Assembly (NCBI RefSeq): GCF_018449725.1
Contig: NZ_JAAVVC010000001.1
Coordinates: 310,001-374,000, forward strand
Direction of reading: 5' to 3'
DNA: 64,000 bases
From: Pseudomonas sp. dw_612
GTDB lineage: Bacteria; Pseudomonadota; Gammaproteobacteria; Pseudomonadales; Pseudomonadaceae
In this document: positions 52,235 through 60,692 of the stretch, piece after piece
Position numbering within the stretch: the first letter of the stretch is position 1
How the letters are laid out: each line of letters opens with the position of its first letter
Position numbers and translations under genes: made by a program
Notes under the pieces: model-generated
Databases searched by the model: none
Told to the model about the DNA's origin: nothing
The model's input: only the letters and a program-made list of their open reading frames with translations

Positions 52235-52303
52235 ATGCAAAACAATGGATACCATCCTCGCTACACATCCCGCGACCACCTCATCAACGGAGGTGGCAAA
52301 TGA
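52235..52303 (+). CDS. 22-residue leader peptide coupled to the next gene
   Basis: ATG 52235 follows CAAGGAGCTGCAG and the frame (MQNNGYHPRYTSRDHLINGG...) stops at TGA overlapping the next start (ATGA). The next gene's own GGAGGT lies inside this frame. It probably couples translation or is a leftover of a longer gene. Confidence 0.4.
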   Translation: MQNNGYHPRYTSRDHLINGGGK

Positions 52304-52599
52304 CCGAACCAACGGAAGCAAAAACCCTCGGCTTTACCCCCTGCATCTACTGCCCAGGTTCAGAGCTGGCCATGTTCCACGTCAGCGCAGACGTACCCGT
52401 ATACGAAGCATTGTCAAAGGCGTCCGACTTGCTGTTCCTGGCGAAGGCGCTCTCACAGGACGCAGCTTTCGAAAGAGACTCCGACCGTCATGCCTGGGCC
52501 GCGCACTATCTAACGGCTTTGGGTAAGGCCATCATTGATGATGTGATGAAGGCCGTTTCACCGCGACCGAATCTCTCGGGTAAAAAAACCGCAAAATAG
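52300..52599 (+). CDS. Small DUF3077/DUF6124-like protein
   Basis: A 99-residue protein (TEPTEAKTLGFTPCIYCPGS, LAMFHVSADVPVYEALSKAS, AAHYLTALGKAIIDDVMKAV). The pattern VSADVPVYEALSKASDLLFL followed by a helical pair is like the small DUF3077/DUF6124 proteins common in Pseudomonas, often in prophages. Function unknown. It follows the structured RNA leader and a coupled 22-residue frame, with GGAGGTGGCAA before its ATG, and ends at a terminator. Assignment is by memory of the family pattern. Confidence 0.6.
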   Translation: MTEPTEAKTLGFTPCIYCPGSELAMFHVSADVPVYEALSKASDLLFLAKALSQDAAFERDSDRHAWAAHYLTALGKAIIDDVMKAVSPRPNLSGKKTAK

Positions 52600-52619
52600 C
52601 GGCCAGCCGTCCAAACCTT

Positions 52620-52651
52620 AGCCCCGATCTTTTCGGGGCTTCTGTGTTTTT
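52620..52651 (+). terminator. Terminator after the small DUF3077-like gene
   Basis: Stem agccccga / ttcggggct with a short loop, followed by tctgtgttttt. Confidence 0.75.
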
Positions 52652-52687
52652 GATACAGAGCGGGTTAAGTGATGCCACTGCAGGAAC

Positions 52688-52716
52688 AAAAAACCCGGCG
52701 CTTGGCCGGGTTCCTT
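52688..52716 (-). terminator. Terminator for the leftward repressor-side transcript
   Basis: Stem aacccggc-gcttg-gccgggtt, preceded on the plus strand by an A-run, so it would end leftward transcripts from 52,970. It may work both ways. Confidence 0.65.
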
Positions 52717-52769
52717 TATTGCTGTTCACGACAGCCAACCAGTCCTTCAACTGGCATCCCTTCCCTTGA

Positions 52770-52970
52770 TCAATGAGCACCCGCCAGTGCTTGCGCAACC
52801 TGACGGATAAAGCCCCGATCTTCCTCAGACACCTCTCTGTACCACGTAAGAAGATTCCCTTCATCCTGAGTTAACTCAGAATTTTCGCTATTGGTTTTAT
52901 CCCTGCGAAGGTTCTCTTTTTCATCCTGATCCAATATGCCCACTACTCCATTAAGTGATTGCGGGCGCAA
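52770..52970 (-). CDS. Small acidic protein downstream of the repressor
   Basis: Up to 66 residues; the start is unclear (TTG 52970 or GTG 52943). It is acidic (LDQDEKENLRRDKTNSENSE) and ends LTWYREVSEEDRGFIRQVAQ plus ALAGAH, resembling the C-terminal helices of small phage repressor-type proteins. It has the same direction as the repressor, after a 66-base gap, and ends at a terminator. Function unknown. Confidence 0.4.
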   Translation of the reverse strand: MRPQSLNGVVGILDQDEKENLRRDKTNSENSELTQDEGNLLTWYREVSEEDRGFIRQVAQALAGAH

Positions 52971-53035
52971 CGTTACTTAGGAGTGCGGAAAATCAAAACT
53001 GAAATCCATCGTAACGAAAGTTAAATATCGACGAG

Positions 53036-53410
53036 TTATTTCTTGGCGTTCGAAAGGCTGGTGACTTCGGACATCGCGCCGACAATGCGATGCACAGCTT
53101 TTTGGTCATATTCAGACAACGTTCTGAACTGATGGAGCAGCCGCTCTTCGGCCTCGTCCAGCCCTTCAACAGCACGCAGTACACGCCCGCCCGTCAAGAC
53201 GTACAGCACGTCTACACCGGCTTTAGCCACGGCTGAGAGGTAGACAGAGTCGGCGTTGCGCTCGCCTTTTTCATAGCTGCCCTGGGTATTACGGGTGATC
53301 CCGCCGAGCTGCGCAAAGGCATCTTGATTGAGCCCCAGCCGCGTCCTTTCTTCGCGTAAGCGCTCACCTACGCCAACGTCCAAGCCTTCTGTCGATGCAC
53401 AACTTTTCAA
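53036..53410 (-). CDS. XRE-family phage repressor (CI-like)
   Basis: About 124 residues. A helix-turn-helix lies at GERLREERTRLGLNQDAFAQ followed by LGGITRNTQGSYEKGERNAD; the C-terminal part (LDEAEERLLHQFRTLSEYDQ) is short, with no peptidase domain, so LexA-type self-cleavage is unlikely. The frame opens to a TTG at 53455, but TTG 53410 has GGGTGA upstream, so I prefer it. It is divergent from the Cro-like gene and should keep lysogeny. A non-cleavable repressor implies another inducer such as an antirepressor. Confidence 0.82.
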   Translation of the reverse strand: MKSCASTEGLDVGVGERLREERTRLGLNQDAFAQLGGITRNTQGSYEKGERNADSVYLSAVAKAGVDVLYVLTGGRVLRAVEGLDEAEERLLHQFRTLSEYDQKAVHRIVGAMSEVTSLSNAKK

Positions 53411-53477
53411 GCTTTCACCCTTTACAGGCCAAATTGTTTGGGCATAATGGCGCAAAATTCAACACGGATGCCCACGA

Positions 53478-53684
53478 ATGGACACTATGCCCGCCCTCCT
53501 AACCACCGAGCAAGCCCGAGCAGCACTTGATCGAAGAGGGATCAGCCTCGCCGAGTTCGCCCGTCAGCACGAGCTAAACAGCAACTTGGTCAGCGACTTG
53601 TTGAATGGTCGGAAGAAAGGACGCCGTGGCCAAGCGCATCGTGCTGCGGTGTTGCTGGGGATCAAGGAAGGCATCGTTATTTGA
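53478..53684 (+). CDS. Cro-like DNA-binding protein
   Basis: A 68-residue helix-turn-helix protein (LTTEQARAALDRRGISLAEF, ARQHELNSNLVSDLLNGRKK) of the phage Cro type. It is divergent from the repressor with about 65 bases between; operators should lie there. It starts the rightward early operon. Confidence 0.8.
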   Translation: MDTMPALLTTEQARAALDRRGISLAEFARQHELNSNLVSDLLNGRKKGRRGQAHRAAVLLGIKEGIVI

Positions 53685-53720
53685 TCCGGCCACGTCGTTA
53701 GTACAGCGCAAGGATGCCCT

Positions 53721-54011
53721 ATGAGCACTTACAAACTGGTCTGCCCTCACTGTCATTCCCGAATGCGCATACGCACCAGCGAAGGCACCCACATTTTTCT
53801 GCGTGTCGCTTACTTGCAGTGCACCAACGAAGCCTGCGGCTGGTCGGTACGCGCTGAATTCGAAATGACCCACGAGATGAGCCCCAGCGGTATGGCGAAC
53901 CCCACCGTCAAGCTCCCACTGGCCGACACGGCGCTGCGCCGCGAAGCCATGAAACAAGCCAGCGATCAGCTGGAGCTATTGCCGAACCAAGGACTGGAGA
54001 CTGCACCATGA
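53721..54011 (+). CDS. ogr: Ogr/Delta-like zinc-finger late activator
   Basis: A 96-residue protein whose N-terminal 50 residues match the Ogr/Delta zinc finger: LVCPHCHSRMRIRTS then LQCTNEACGWSVRAEFE, four Cys in two pairs. In P2 Ogr switches on the late head and tail promoters. Here it is in the early operon rather than after D, as in several Pseudomonas P2-like phages. It overlaps the next gene by 4 bases. Confidence 0.88.
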   Translation: MSTYKLVCPHCHSRMRIRTSEGTHIFLRVAYLQCTNEACGWSVRAEFEMTHEMSPSGMANPTVKLPLADTALRREAMKQASDQLELLPNQGLETAP

Positions 54012-54256
54012 CCACCACACATGATTACCGCACCAGCATGCAGGAAGCCGCTCGGGCGTACTTGTTGCGCCACCAGGCGGAATACCTGGCCGATTCCGAT
54101 CAGCTCTTTGAAAGCTGTGTGCGTCACCTGAGCGTGGCGCTTGAAGTGCCCGCCAACATTGCGACGAAGCTGGTGCACTTGGCATGGAGTGAATTCCAGG
54201 ACCAAGAGCTACTGCGCCCATCGCTCGATGCAGCAGACCTGACAAACACCCTGTAA
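54008..54256 (+). CDS. Small conserved phage protein
   Basis: An 82-residue helical protein (DYRTSMQEAARAYLLRHQAE, FESCVRHLSVALEVP, ATKLVHLAWSEFQDQELL). The ATG overlaps the Ogr stop. It is similar in style to short early proteins of Pseudomonas P2-like phages; function unknown. Confidence 0.7.
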   Translation: MTTTHDYRTSMQEAARAYLLRHQAEYLADSDQLFESCVRHLSVALEVPANIATKLVHLAWSEFQDQELLRPSLDAADLTNTL

Positions 54257-54330
54257 CCCCCAACTCAACTCACCTCTCGCCTATGCCCGAATGGGTAGGG
54301 GGTGAGGTGCGCCTAAAAAGTGAGGTACGC

Positions 54331-54564
54331 ATGGAAAACGACGTGGATATCTTCACCACCCTGACACGTGAACAGGCGGGCATTTTGCTTGAGACGCTTC
54401 GCGCAAATTATGCCGACCAGTTCAACGCGTACTGGTATGAGGAGCGCTTTAACGCGGTGCCCGAACATTTGCGGCATGACTCACTGATCGCGGCGTTCCC
54501 GATGATGGCGGCGCAGAAGCGGTTGATCGGCGCGCTCTCCTTCAGCCTCGGTCGAAGGTGCTGA
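54331..54564 (+). CDS. Small conserved early phage protein
   Basis: A 77-residue protein starting MENDVDIFTTLTREQAGI; helical, no known domain. ATG 54331 follows TGAGGTACGC. It ends 2 bases before the primase-helicase start, so the two are coupled. It may support replication. Confidence 0.65.
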   Translation: MENDVDIFTTLTREQAGILLETLRANYADQFNAYWYEERFNAVPEHLRHDSLIAAFPMMAAQKRLIGALSFSLGRRC

Positions 54565-54566
54565 TC

Positions 54567-57290
54567 ATGTCGGAGTTATCGAACACGCTTCACGCAGAGG
54601 TGTTGCAGCGTCTTGCGAACGACTACGGGTTGAAGAGACGCCTAAGCACCGACTATCTGCGCGGCGGCCAATGTCCAGCCTGTGGAAAAAAAGAGCTCTA
54701 CACCCGCTATACAAATCCCTGGCTGATCATCTGCGGCCGCGAGAGCAAATGCGGACAGCGTTGGCACCTGAAGGAGGTCTATGAAGACCTGTTCGATGAC
54801 TGGAGCAAGCGTGCGCCCTCCTCCGATCAGTTTCCCAGCGCAACCGCCCGCGCCTACCTGGAGTTTGCCCGGGGCTTTCGCTTTGAGTTGATCCAAGGCT
54901 GGTTCACCCAGGACACGTATTACTCCAGCGAATTGAATGCCGGCAGCGCCACCGTTCGCTTTGCCTTGGACAAGGGCGGCTACTGGGAGCGGCTGATCGA
55001 TCGGCCACACCGCTTCGGCAAAATGAAGGCCCGGTTCCAACCGGGTGACAGTTACCGAGGCACCTGGTGGTGCCCGCCCTGTGTTGAGTTGCTTGAGGTC
55101 AAAGAGCTGTGGATTGTCGAAGGCATCTTCGATGCGATTGCCCTGGCCCACCATGGCATCGCGGCCGTGTCGGCCATGTCCTCCAATGTGTTCCCCGAAA
55201 CATCGCTCAAAGAACTTTCCCGCCACCGCGGCGGGAAGCACCCCAAACTGGTTTGGGCGCTGGATAACGAACCCGGCGCTCATCGCTACACAAAGCGCTG
55301 GGTCCGCGAAGCGCGTGCTCTGGGCTACACCTGTGAAGCGGCGCAGATCCCGCAACCCGACAACCGCAAAGTCGATTGGAACGACCTGCACCAGCGCTGG
55401 CAGTTCATCGACGATATCGAGCAGCGCGCCGAGCAAGTCGAACAAGACCTCAGGACCGCCCGCCACTACGGCTCCTTGTTGATCGCCGAAAGCGCCGCTG
55501 ATAAAGGCGTGCTGACGTACGAATGGCGCGAAAGCCATGAGTTTCACTTCGGGTACGAGAGCCGCCTGTACTGGTTCAAAATGGACCTGGATAAATTCAA
55601 CAAGGCCATGCAGGCGCTGGACACTTCCGAACGCCATGAGGACCAGCAGCTCACCGACAAACAGCGACGAGCCAAAGCACTGCGCCAGTGCGGTGGTGTA
55701 GTGGAAATCGCGAACTGCTATCCCCAGGCCTTGTACTTTCAACGCAACGACGTCACCGATGAGTCCTGGTACTACTTTCGGGTCGATTTCCCCCATGACG
55801 GCGGCAGCGTCAAAAACACCTTCACCGGAGGCCAAGTGGCGGCGGCCAGCGAGTTTAAAAAGCGCCTACTGAGCATGGCCGCCGGCGCCGTGTTCACGGG
55901 TAGCGGCAAGCAGCTCGACAGGATTCTCAAGGACCAGCTTTACGGTTTGAAAACCGTCGAGACAATCGATTACGTGGGGTACAGCAAGGAATACGGCGCT
56001 TACGTGTTCGGTGACGTGGCCATGCGCAATGGACTGGTGTGCGAAGTGAATAAGGAGGACTTTTTCGAGTTTGGAAAGCTGCGGTTAAAAACGCTGCAGA
56101 AGTCGATCAAGATGCAGATTCAGCGGGATCACAAACAGTACCGAACTGATTGGTTACCGATGTTGTGGCTGTGCTTTGGAGCCAAGGGAATCGTTGCCCT
56201 GGCCTTCTGGTTCGGTTCGTTGTTCGCCGAGCAGATAAGGGCCAAGTACAAATCCTACCCGTTCCTCGAAGTCACGGGTGAAGCCGGCGCCGGCAAGACC
56301 ACGCTGCTGACCTTTTTGTGGAAGTTGTTGGGCCGGGAACATGAAGGGTTTGACCCATCGAAATCGACCCGCGCCGGTCGGCAGCGAGCCATGGGACAAG
56401 TGTCCAACATGCCTGTGGTGCTGATCGAAGGCGACCGCAATGAGCCAGACAAAGCACACGCAAAAAGCTTCGACTGGGATGAACTGAAAGACTACTTCGG
56501 TGGCGGCACACTCGGCACCAAGGGCATGAAAACCAGTGGCAACGAAACCTATGAACCACCGTTTCGAGGCGCCATTGCCATCAGCCAGAACGCCGATGTC
56601 AGCGCCTCCGAAGCGATCCTGACCCGAATTATCAAATCGCATTTTGCCCGGCCAGAAGTCACCACCGAGAGCCGATCAGCCGCAGACAACCTCAACGTGA
56701 TTCCGGTCGAACAGCTCAGCCACTTTCTCGTGCTGGCGATTCGCGCAGAACCACAAGTCATGGCGAAATTTGCCGAGCGTGTACTTGTCCACGAACAGCA
56801 TCTGCGCAAGATCAAGGAAATCAGGGTGGAGCGGATCTTCAAAAACCACAGCCAGATGATGGCCTTGGTTGATTGCTTATGCCTGATCTGCCCGTTGGAT
56901 GAGAACCAGGTCGTCACAACTCACCAGCAGCTCACTGCGATGGCCCTGGAGCGGCAGTCCGCGATCAGTGCTGACCACCCTCTGGTTGCAGAGTTCTGGG
57001 AGGTCTACGACTACCTCGAAAGCCTCGGTGAAGGTCCACAGGTAAACCACAGCGTCGACCCGAAACTTATCGCCATCAACCTCAACGACTTCGCGAAGCA
57101 AGCCAGCGAACACCGGCAAAACCTCGCTGACCTCAAGACATTGCGGGCGTTACTGGTCGATAGCCGTAGCCACAAGTTACTGGAAATCAATAAAGCCACT
57201 TACAGCGCCGTCCGTGCTTCGCAAGCGGCGAACAATCCGATGGACAAGAAAACCACCACTGTACGCTGCTGGGTGTTCCAGAAGGCGTAA
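54567..57290 (+). CDS. Phage primase-helicase (Toprim plus P-loop ATPase)
   Basis: A 907-residue replication protein. A zinc ribbon near the N-terminus (CPACGKKELYTRYTNPWLII, CGRESKCGQRWHL) resembles primase zinc domains. The Toprim segment is ELWIVEGIFDAIALAHHGIA with later WALDNEPGA. The ATPase has Walker A EVTGEAGAGKTTLLTFLW and acidic VVLIEGDRNEPDKA. The order primase then helicase is like P4 alpha and T7 gp4. It probably starts phage DNA replication. The start is ATG 54567; an in-frame GTG lies 9 bases upstream. Confidence 0.88.
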   Translation: MSELSNTLHAEVLQRLANDYGLKRRLSTDYLRGGQCPACGKKELYTRYTNPWLIICGRESKCGQRWHLKEVYEDLFDDWSKRAPSSDQFPSATARAYLEFARGFRFELIQGWFTQDTYYSSELNAGSATVRFALDKGGYWERLIDRPHRFGKMKARFQPGDSYRGTWWCPPCVELLEVKELWIVEGIFDAIALAHHGIAAVSAMSSNVFPETSLKELSRHRGGKHPKLVWALDNEPGAHRYTKRWVREARALGYTCEAAQIPQPDNRKVDWNDLHQRWQFIDDIEQRAEQVEQDLRTARHYGSLLIAESAADKGVLTYEWRESHEFHFGYESRLYWFKMDLDKFNKAMQALDTSERHEDQQLTDKQRRAKALRQCGGVVEIANCYPQALYFQRNDVTDESWYYFRVDFPHDGGSVKNTFTGGQVAAASEFKKRLLSMAAGAVFTGSGKQLDRILKDQLYGLKTVETIDYVGYSKEYGAYVFGDVAMRNGLVCEVNKEDFFEFGKLRLKTLQKSIKMQIQRDHKQYRTDWLPMLWLCFGAKGIVALAFWFGSLFAEQIRAKYKSYPFLEVTGEAGAGKTTLLTFLWKLLGREHEGFDPSKSTRAGRQRAMGQVSNMPVVLIEGDRNEPDKAHAKSFDWDELKDYFGGGTLGTKGMKTSGNETYEPPFRGAIAISQNADVSASEAILTRIIKSHFARPEVTTESRSAADNLNVIPVEQLSHFLVLAIRAEPQVMAKFAERVLVHEQHLRKIKEIRVERIFKNHSQMMALVDCLCLICPLDENQVVTTHQQLTAMALERQSAISADHPLVAEFWEVYDYLESLGEGPQVNHSVDPKLIAINLNDFAKQASEHRQNLADLKTLRALLVDSRSHKLLEINKATYSAVRASQAANNPMDKKTTTVRCWVFQKA

Positions 57291-57319
57291 CTGTCCCATT
57301 CAGTTGAAGGAACAACACA

Positions 57320-57595
57320 ATGAAAACTCTGTTTGTCCTCATGGCTCAGTACGACGGCCAAGTGGTTATCCCGCTCGATCGCGTCTGCAAGGACTACTTT
57401 ACTCACCTCACCACTGACATGTTCCAGCGCAAGGTGATGGCGGGACAAATTAGGATTCCGATTACACGTATGGAGGCAAGCCAGAAGAGCGCCAAAGGCG
57501 TCCACATTACGGATCTTGCGGAGTATCTGGACGTGCAGCGCGCCGCTGCGATTAAGGAGAGTCATCAACTAAACAGCGCGCTGCGGCGTGGCTGA
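57320..57595 (+). CDS. PrtN-like pyocin activator family protein
   Basis: A 91-residue protein starting MKTLFVLMAQYDGQVVIPLD and continuing VCKDYFTHLTTDMFQRKVMA, then GVHITDLAEYLDVQRAAA, which matches the PrtN family. PrtN activates pyocin genes in P. aeruginosa after DNA damage. In prophages such genes may control excision or late genes. ATG 57320 follows GAAGGAACAACACA. It is convergent with the integrase. Confidence 0.82.
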   Translation: MKTLFVLMAQYDGQVVIPLDRVCKDYFTHLTTDMFQRKVMAGQIRIPITRMEASQKSAKGVHITDLAEYLDVQRAAAIKESHQLNSALRRG

Positions 57596-57596
57596 A

Positions 57597-58721
57597 TTAC
57601 TTTAGCAATCTGGCGCCCAGAGTCACTGGCGCCAGCAAGATCTTGTCTTTCCACTCCCACTTAACATAGGGATCACCTCGGCCACGCAGATGCGTATAGC
57701 GGCGCATTGAGTTCCAGTCTCGATGTCCGGATACACTCGACACCCGAGGGATGTCCCAGTCCATTTCGAACAGCCGGCTTACACCTTCGTGCCGCAAGTC
57801 ATGAAAGGTGAGGTCTTCTATTTCAAGAAACTGGCAGGCCCTAGTCCAGGATGCAGAGATTGACCCAGCATCATAAGGAAATATCTCGGGCCGCTCTTTG
57901 GGCATGGTTTGAAGAATGGCCCAGGCTTCTGGCGGTAAGTGGCACCACACATCATTGCCGATCTTCTGGCCGGGGTTCTTCATATCGCGAACCAGTACCC
58001 GATGGCCGACTTCATCCAGATCGGCCCATTGAATCCGTGTGATTTCTTCTTGGCGACGCGTGGAGAACAGCGCGAACCCGGCCACTTTAAGCATATTGAT
58101 AGCTGTCGGACGGCGGGCTTGGATGCCCTTGAAGTGTGTCAGCAGTCGATGCAGTTCATCCAACTTAGGACGGCGGTCACGTTCGCGACTGCGCATGTTG
58201 TAGCCGAGCTTTTTCAGAACCTTTCGGGCATCAGACATCGCCACTGGATCGACCTCATATCCCCATGCAGGACGAGCCACTGAAAGCACGGCGCCAAGAT
58301 GGGAAAGATCGTTACCGACCGTCTGGGGTTTAACGTCTCCGCCCTCTTTACTCATGCGCCAAAGCGCATACTCCACCAACTTCTGACTATTGATGTCTTT
58401 GTCGTGCAACTTGCCAAAATATGACTCACCGATGGCATTGAGCGTGGCAAGCTTGGTTTTGCCCATCGGCCGGACTTTCTTCATTTCAAGTAAGTAGCGC
58501 TCGATCATTTCCTTGACCGTTGCGCCTTTTCGGTTTGCTCGCTCGATGGCGCCTGGTTGATCCAGCTCGGCCTCGCGACTCCGAACCCAGGCCTTGGCGG
58601 CCTCTTTTCGGGCGAAGGTCTGGCTCTCTTGGTAAACTTGGGCTCCGTCGCGAACCAAACGTATTTGTGCCGTATAGCTGACGCTGCCATCGGTACGCTT
58701 CCTTGCTCTGATCGTGGCCAT
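57597..58721 (-). CDS. int: Tyrosine integrase (dusA-targeting)
   Basis: About 374 residues. It has an N-terminal arm-binding domain (MATIRARKRTDGSVSYTAQI), a core-binding domain (about 70-170) and a catalytic domain with Arg in FSTRRQEEIT, LTFHDLRHEGVSR (His-x-x-Arg), SGHRDWNSMRRYTHL (His and the nucleophile Tyr). Start ATG 58721 follows AAGGTGAAT. It lies 104 bases from the dusA start and about 170 from attR, the common arrangement for dusA integrases. A palindrome covers its promoter. Confidence 0.93.
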   Translation of the reverse strand: MATIRARKRTDGSVSYTAQIRLVRDGAQVYQESQTFARKEAAKAWVRSREAELDQPGAIERANRKGATVKEMIERYLLEMKKVRPMGKTKLATLNAIGESYFGKLHDKDINSQKLVEYALWRMSKEGGDVKPQTVGNDLSHLGAVLSVARPAWGYEVDPVAMSDARKVLKKLGYNMRSRERDRRPKLDELHRLLTHFKGIQARRPTAINMLKVAGFALFSTRRQEEITRIQWADLDEVGHRVLVRDMKNPGQKIGNDVWCHLPPEAWAILQTMPKERPEIFPYDAGSISASWTRACQFLEIEDLTFHDLRHEGVSRLFEMDWDIPRVSSVSGHRDWNSMRRYTHLRGRGDPYVKWEWKDKILLAPVTLGARLLK

Positions 58722-58730
58722 ATTCACCTT

Positions 58731-58764
58731 GGTACAATTGCAAAATGAGTTGGTATATTGTACC
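58731..58764 (-). promoter_or_regulatory. Palindromic operator in the integrase promoter
   Basis: ggtacaat (58731-58738) and attgtacc (58757-58764) are perfect inverse copies around an 18-base centre that includes tggtat. The position, 10 bases before the integrase start, suggests autoregulation or control by the phage repressor. Confidence 0.5.
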
Positions 58765-58824
58765 GACGCCTCGAAAAAAACGCCGTTTTACCCCCCAAAA
58801 TCAGCCTTAAATACGTAGAGCAAA

Positions 58825-59835
58825 ATGATACAGAATCTTGCTACAGCCCCAGTAAACACAAGCTCTGCGCTGTCTCGGCGGTTTAGCGTAGCCCCGATGA
58901 TGGATTGGACCGACCGCCACTGCCGCTTCTTCCTACGCCTACTCTCCAAAAACGCCCTCCTCTACACCGAGATGGTCACCACCGGCGCGCTCCTGAACGG
59001 TGATCACGACCGTTTCCTGCGTCACAACGAAGCCGAACACCCCCTCGCCCTTCAACTAGGCGGCAGCGTCCCCCTCGACCTGGCCGCTTGCGCCCGCATG
59101 GCCCAGGAGCACGGTTACGACGAGGTCAACCTGAACGTCGGCTGCCCAAGCGATCGTGTTCAGAACAATATGATCGGCGCAGTGTTGATGGGGCATCCGC
59201 AGTTGGTGGCGGATTGTGTGAAGGCGATGCGCGATGCGGTGTCGATTCCGGTGACGGTGAAGCATCGGATCGGGATTAACGGGCGGGACAGTTACGCGCA
59301 GTTGTGTGATTTCGTCGGTACGGTTCGGGATGCGGGGTGTACGAGTTTTACGGTGCATGCGCGGATTGCGATTCTGGAGGGGTTGTCGCCGAAGGAGAAT
59401 CGGGACATTCCGCCGTTGCGGTATGACGTGGCGGCGCAGTTGAAGCAGGATTTTCCGGAGTTGGAGATTATTCTCAACGGCGGGATCAAGACGCTGGAGG
59501 CTTGTCACGAGCATTTGCAGACGTTCGATGGCGTGATGCTGGGGCGTGAGGCGTATCACAACCCTTATGTGATGGCTGAAGTGGATCAGCAGTTGTTCGG
59601 CAGCACGGCGCCGGTGATTACTCGGGCCGAGGCGCTGGCGCAGTTGCGGCCTTATATTGCGGCGCACATTGATGCCGGCGGTTCGATGCACCATATCACC
59701 CGGCATGTGCTGGGGTTGGGCACCGGGTTTCCGGGGGCGCGCAAGTTTCGGCAGTTGTTGTCGGTGGATATTCACAAGGCGAAAGAGCCTTTGGTGTTGC
59801 TGGATCAGGCGGCGGAGTTGCTTGAGGGGCGCTAA
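58825..59835 (+). CDS. dusA: tRNA-dihydrouridine synthase A, N-terminus supplied by the prophage
   Basis: A 336-residue FMN enzyme that reduces uridine 20/20a in the tRNA D-loop. Motifs: SVAPMMDWTDRHCRFFLRLL, LNVGCPSDRVQNNMIGAVLM (catalytic Cys), VTVKHRIGING (Lys and His), ILNGGIKT and GVMLGREAYHNPY. The first 22 residues (MIQNLATAPVNTSSALSRRF...) come from the prophage; the old start lies at 19119. So the prophage keeps dusA functional under a phage-derived start and leader. Confidence 0.93.
   Translation: MIQNLATAPVNTSSALSRRFSVAPMMDWTDRHCRFFLRLLSKNALLYTEMVTTGALLNGDHDRFLRHNEAEHPLALQLGGSVPLDLAACARMAQEHGYDEVNLNVGCPSDRVQNNMIGAVLMGHPQLVADCVKAMRDAVSIPVTVKHRIGINGRDSYAQLCDFVGTVRDAGCTSFTVHARIAILEGLSPKENRDIPPLRYDVAAQLKQDFPELEIILNGGIKTLEACHEHLQTFDGVMLGREAYHNPYVMAEVDQQLFGSTAPVITRAEALAQLRPYIAAHIDAGGSMHHITRHVLGLGTGFPGARKFRQLLSVDIHKAKEPLVLLDQAAELLEGR
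58891..58908 (+). other. attR core, 18-bp direct repeat
   Basis: gccccgatgatggattgg, identical to 19170-19187, here inside the reading frame of intact dusA. Bases to the right (accgaccgccac) are original host sequence. Confidence 0.9.
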
Positions 59836-59858
59836 CCCCTCCCTTCGCCTTTAGACGG

Positions 59859-60692
59859 TCAGGCCGCTGCGGCGGCCGTCCAGTTCACCCACCCGAATAG
59901 CCAGGTCGACAGAATCAATAAGCCGAAGGCAATACGGTACCAGGCGAATACCGCGTAGCTGTGGCTGGCAATGAACTTGAGCAAGCCGCGCACGGCGATC
60001 ATCGCGAAGATGAACGCGGTGACAAACCCCAAGGCAAATACGGGCAAGTCGCTGGCCTGAAACAAATCGAGGTATTTGTAGCCGGAATACACGGCGGCGC
60101 CGACCATCGTGGGCATCGCCAGGAAAAACGAGTACTCGGTCGCAGCCTTCCGTGACAGTCCAAACAGCAATCCGCCGATGATGGTCGAGCCTGAGCGGGA
60201 AGTGCCCGGGATCATCGCCAGGCACTGCGCGAAACCTACCTTCAAAGCATCCGGCCAACGCATGTCATCCACATGCTCGACATGCACCACATGCTCCCGC
60301 TGCTCAGCCCACAACATGACTATTCCGCCCACTACCAGAGCGACCGCGACGGTAATCGGATTGAACAGGTACTCATGGATTTTATCGGCCAGTAATACAC
60401 CCAAGACAACGGCCGGAAGAAAACCGATCAACAGGTTCAATGTGAAACGCTGCGCTTTAAGTTGGGTTGGCAAGCCTTTGACGATCTCGAATATTTTAGG
60501 ACGAAACTCCCAGACGACGGCCAGAATGGCACCCAGTTGAATAATAATATTAAACGCCATGGCGCGTTCGCCACCAAACGCCAATAAGTCCGCAACAACA
60601 ATCTGGTGACCGGTACTGGAAATGGGCAAAAACTCTGTCAGTCCTTCTACTGCGCCTAAAACCAATACCTGCACAAACGTCCAAAACTCCAT
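59859..60692 (-). CDS. uppP: Undecaprenyl-diphosphatase
   Basis: A 277-residue membrane phosphatase (BacA/UppP family) with about eight helices. It recycles the lipid carrier for cell-wall synthesis by removing one phosphate from undecaprenyl diphosphate. Motif 1 is [15 protein letters not shown] and motif 2 [16 protein letters not shown] 60692 follows GGAGGATTG; an upstream TTG is less likely. It is convergent with dusA. Confidence 0.93.
   Translation of the reverse strand: MEFWTFVQVLVLGAVEGLTEFLPISSTGHQIVVADLLAFGGERAMAFNIIIQLGAILAVVWEFRPKIFEIVKGLPTQLKAQRFTLNLLIGFLPAVVLGVLLADKIHEYLFNPITVAVALVVGGIVMLWAEQREHVVHVEHVDDMRWPDALKVGFAQCLAMIPGTSRSGSTIIGGLLFGLSRKAATEYSFFLAMPTMVGAAVYSGYKYLDLFQASDLPVFALGFVTAFIFAMIAVRGLLKFIASHSYAVFAWYRIAFGLLILSTWLFGWVNWTAAAAA

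Larger units (their letters stand above)
19170..58908. mobile_element. P2-like prophage integrated at dusA
   Basis: About 39.7 kb bounded by the 18-bp dusA repeat. The integrase is next to the right end. Gene order matches P2: Q, P leftward, then O, N, M, L, X, lysis, R, S, V, W, J, I, H, fibre assembly, FI, FII, E/E', T, U, D rightward. Regulatory and replication genes (repressor, Cro, Ogr, primase-helicase, PrtN-like) fill 53-57.6 kb. Every expected structural gene has an open frame, so it looks potentially able to form particles; the missing spanin pair is the main doubt. Cargo patches are AT-rich. Confidence 0.92.

Noticed and set aside
52532..52864. Leftward 110-codon frame
   Set aside because: Runs through two terminators and antisense to the end of the DUF3077-like gene.
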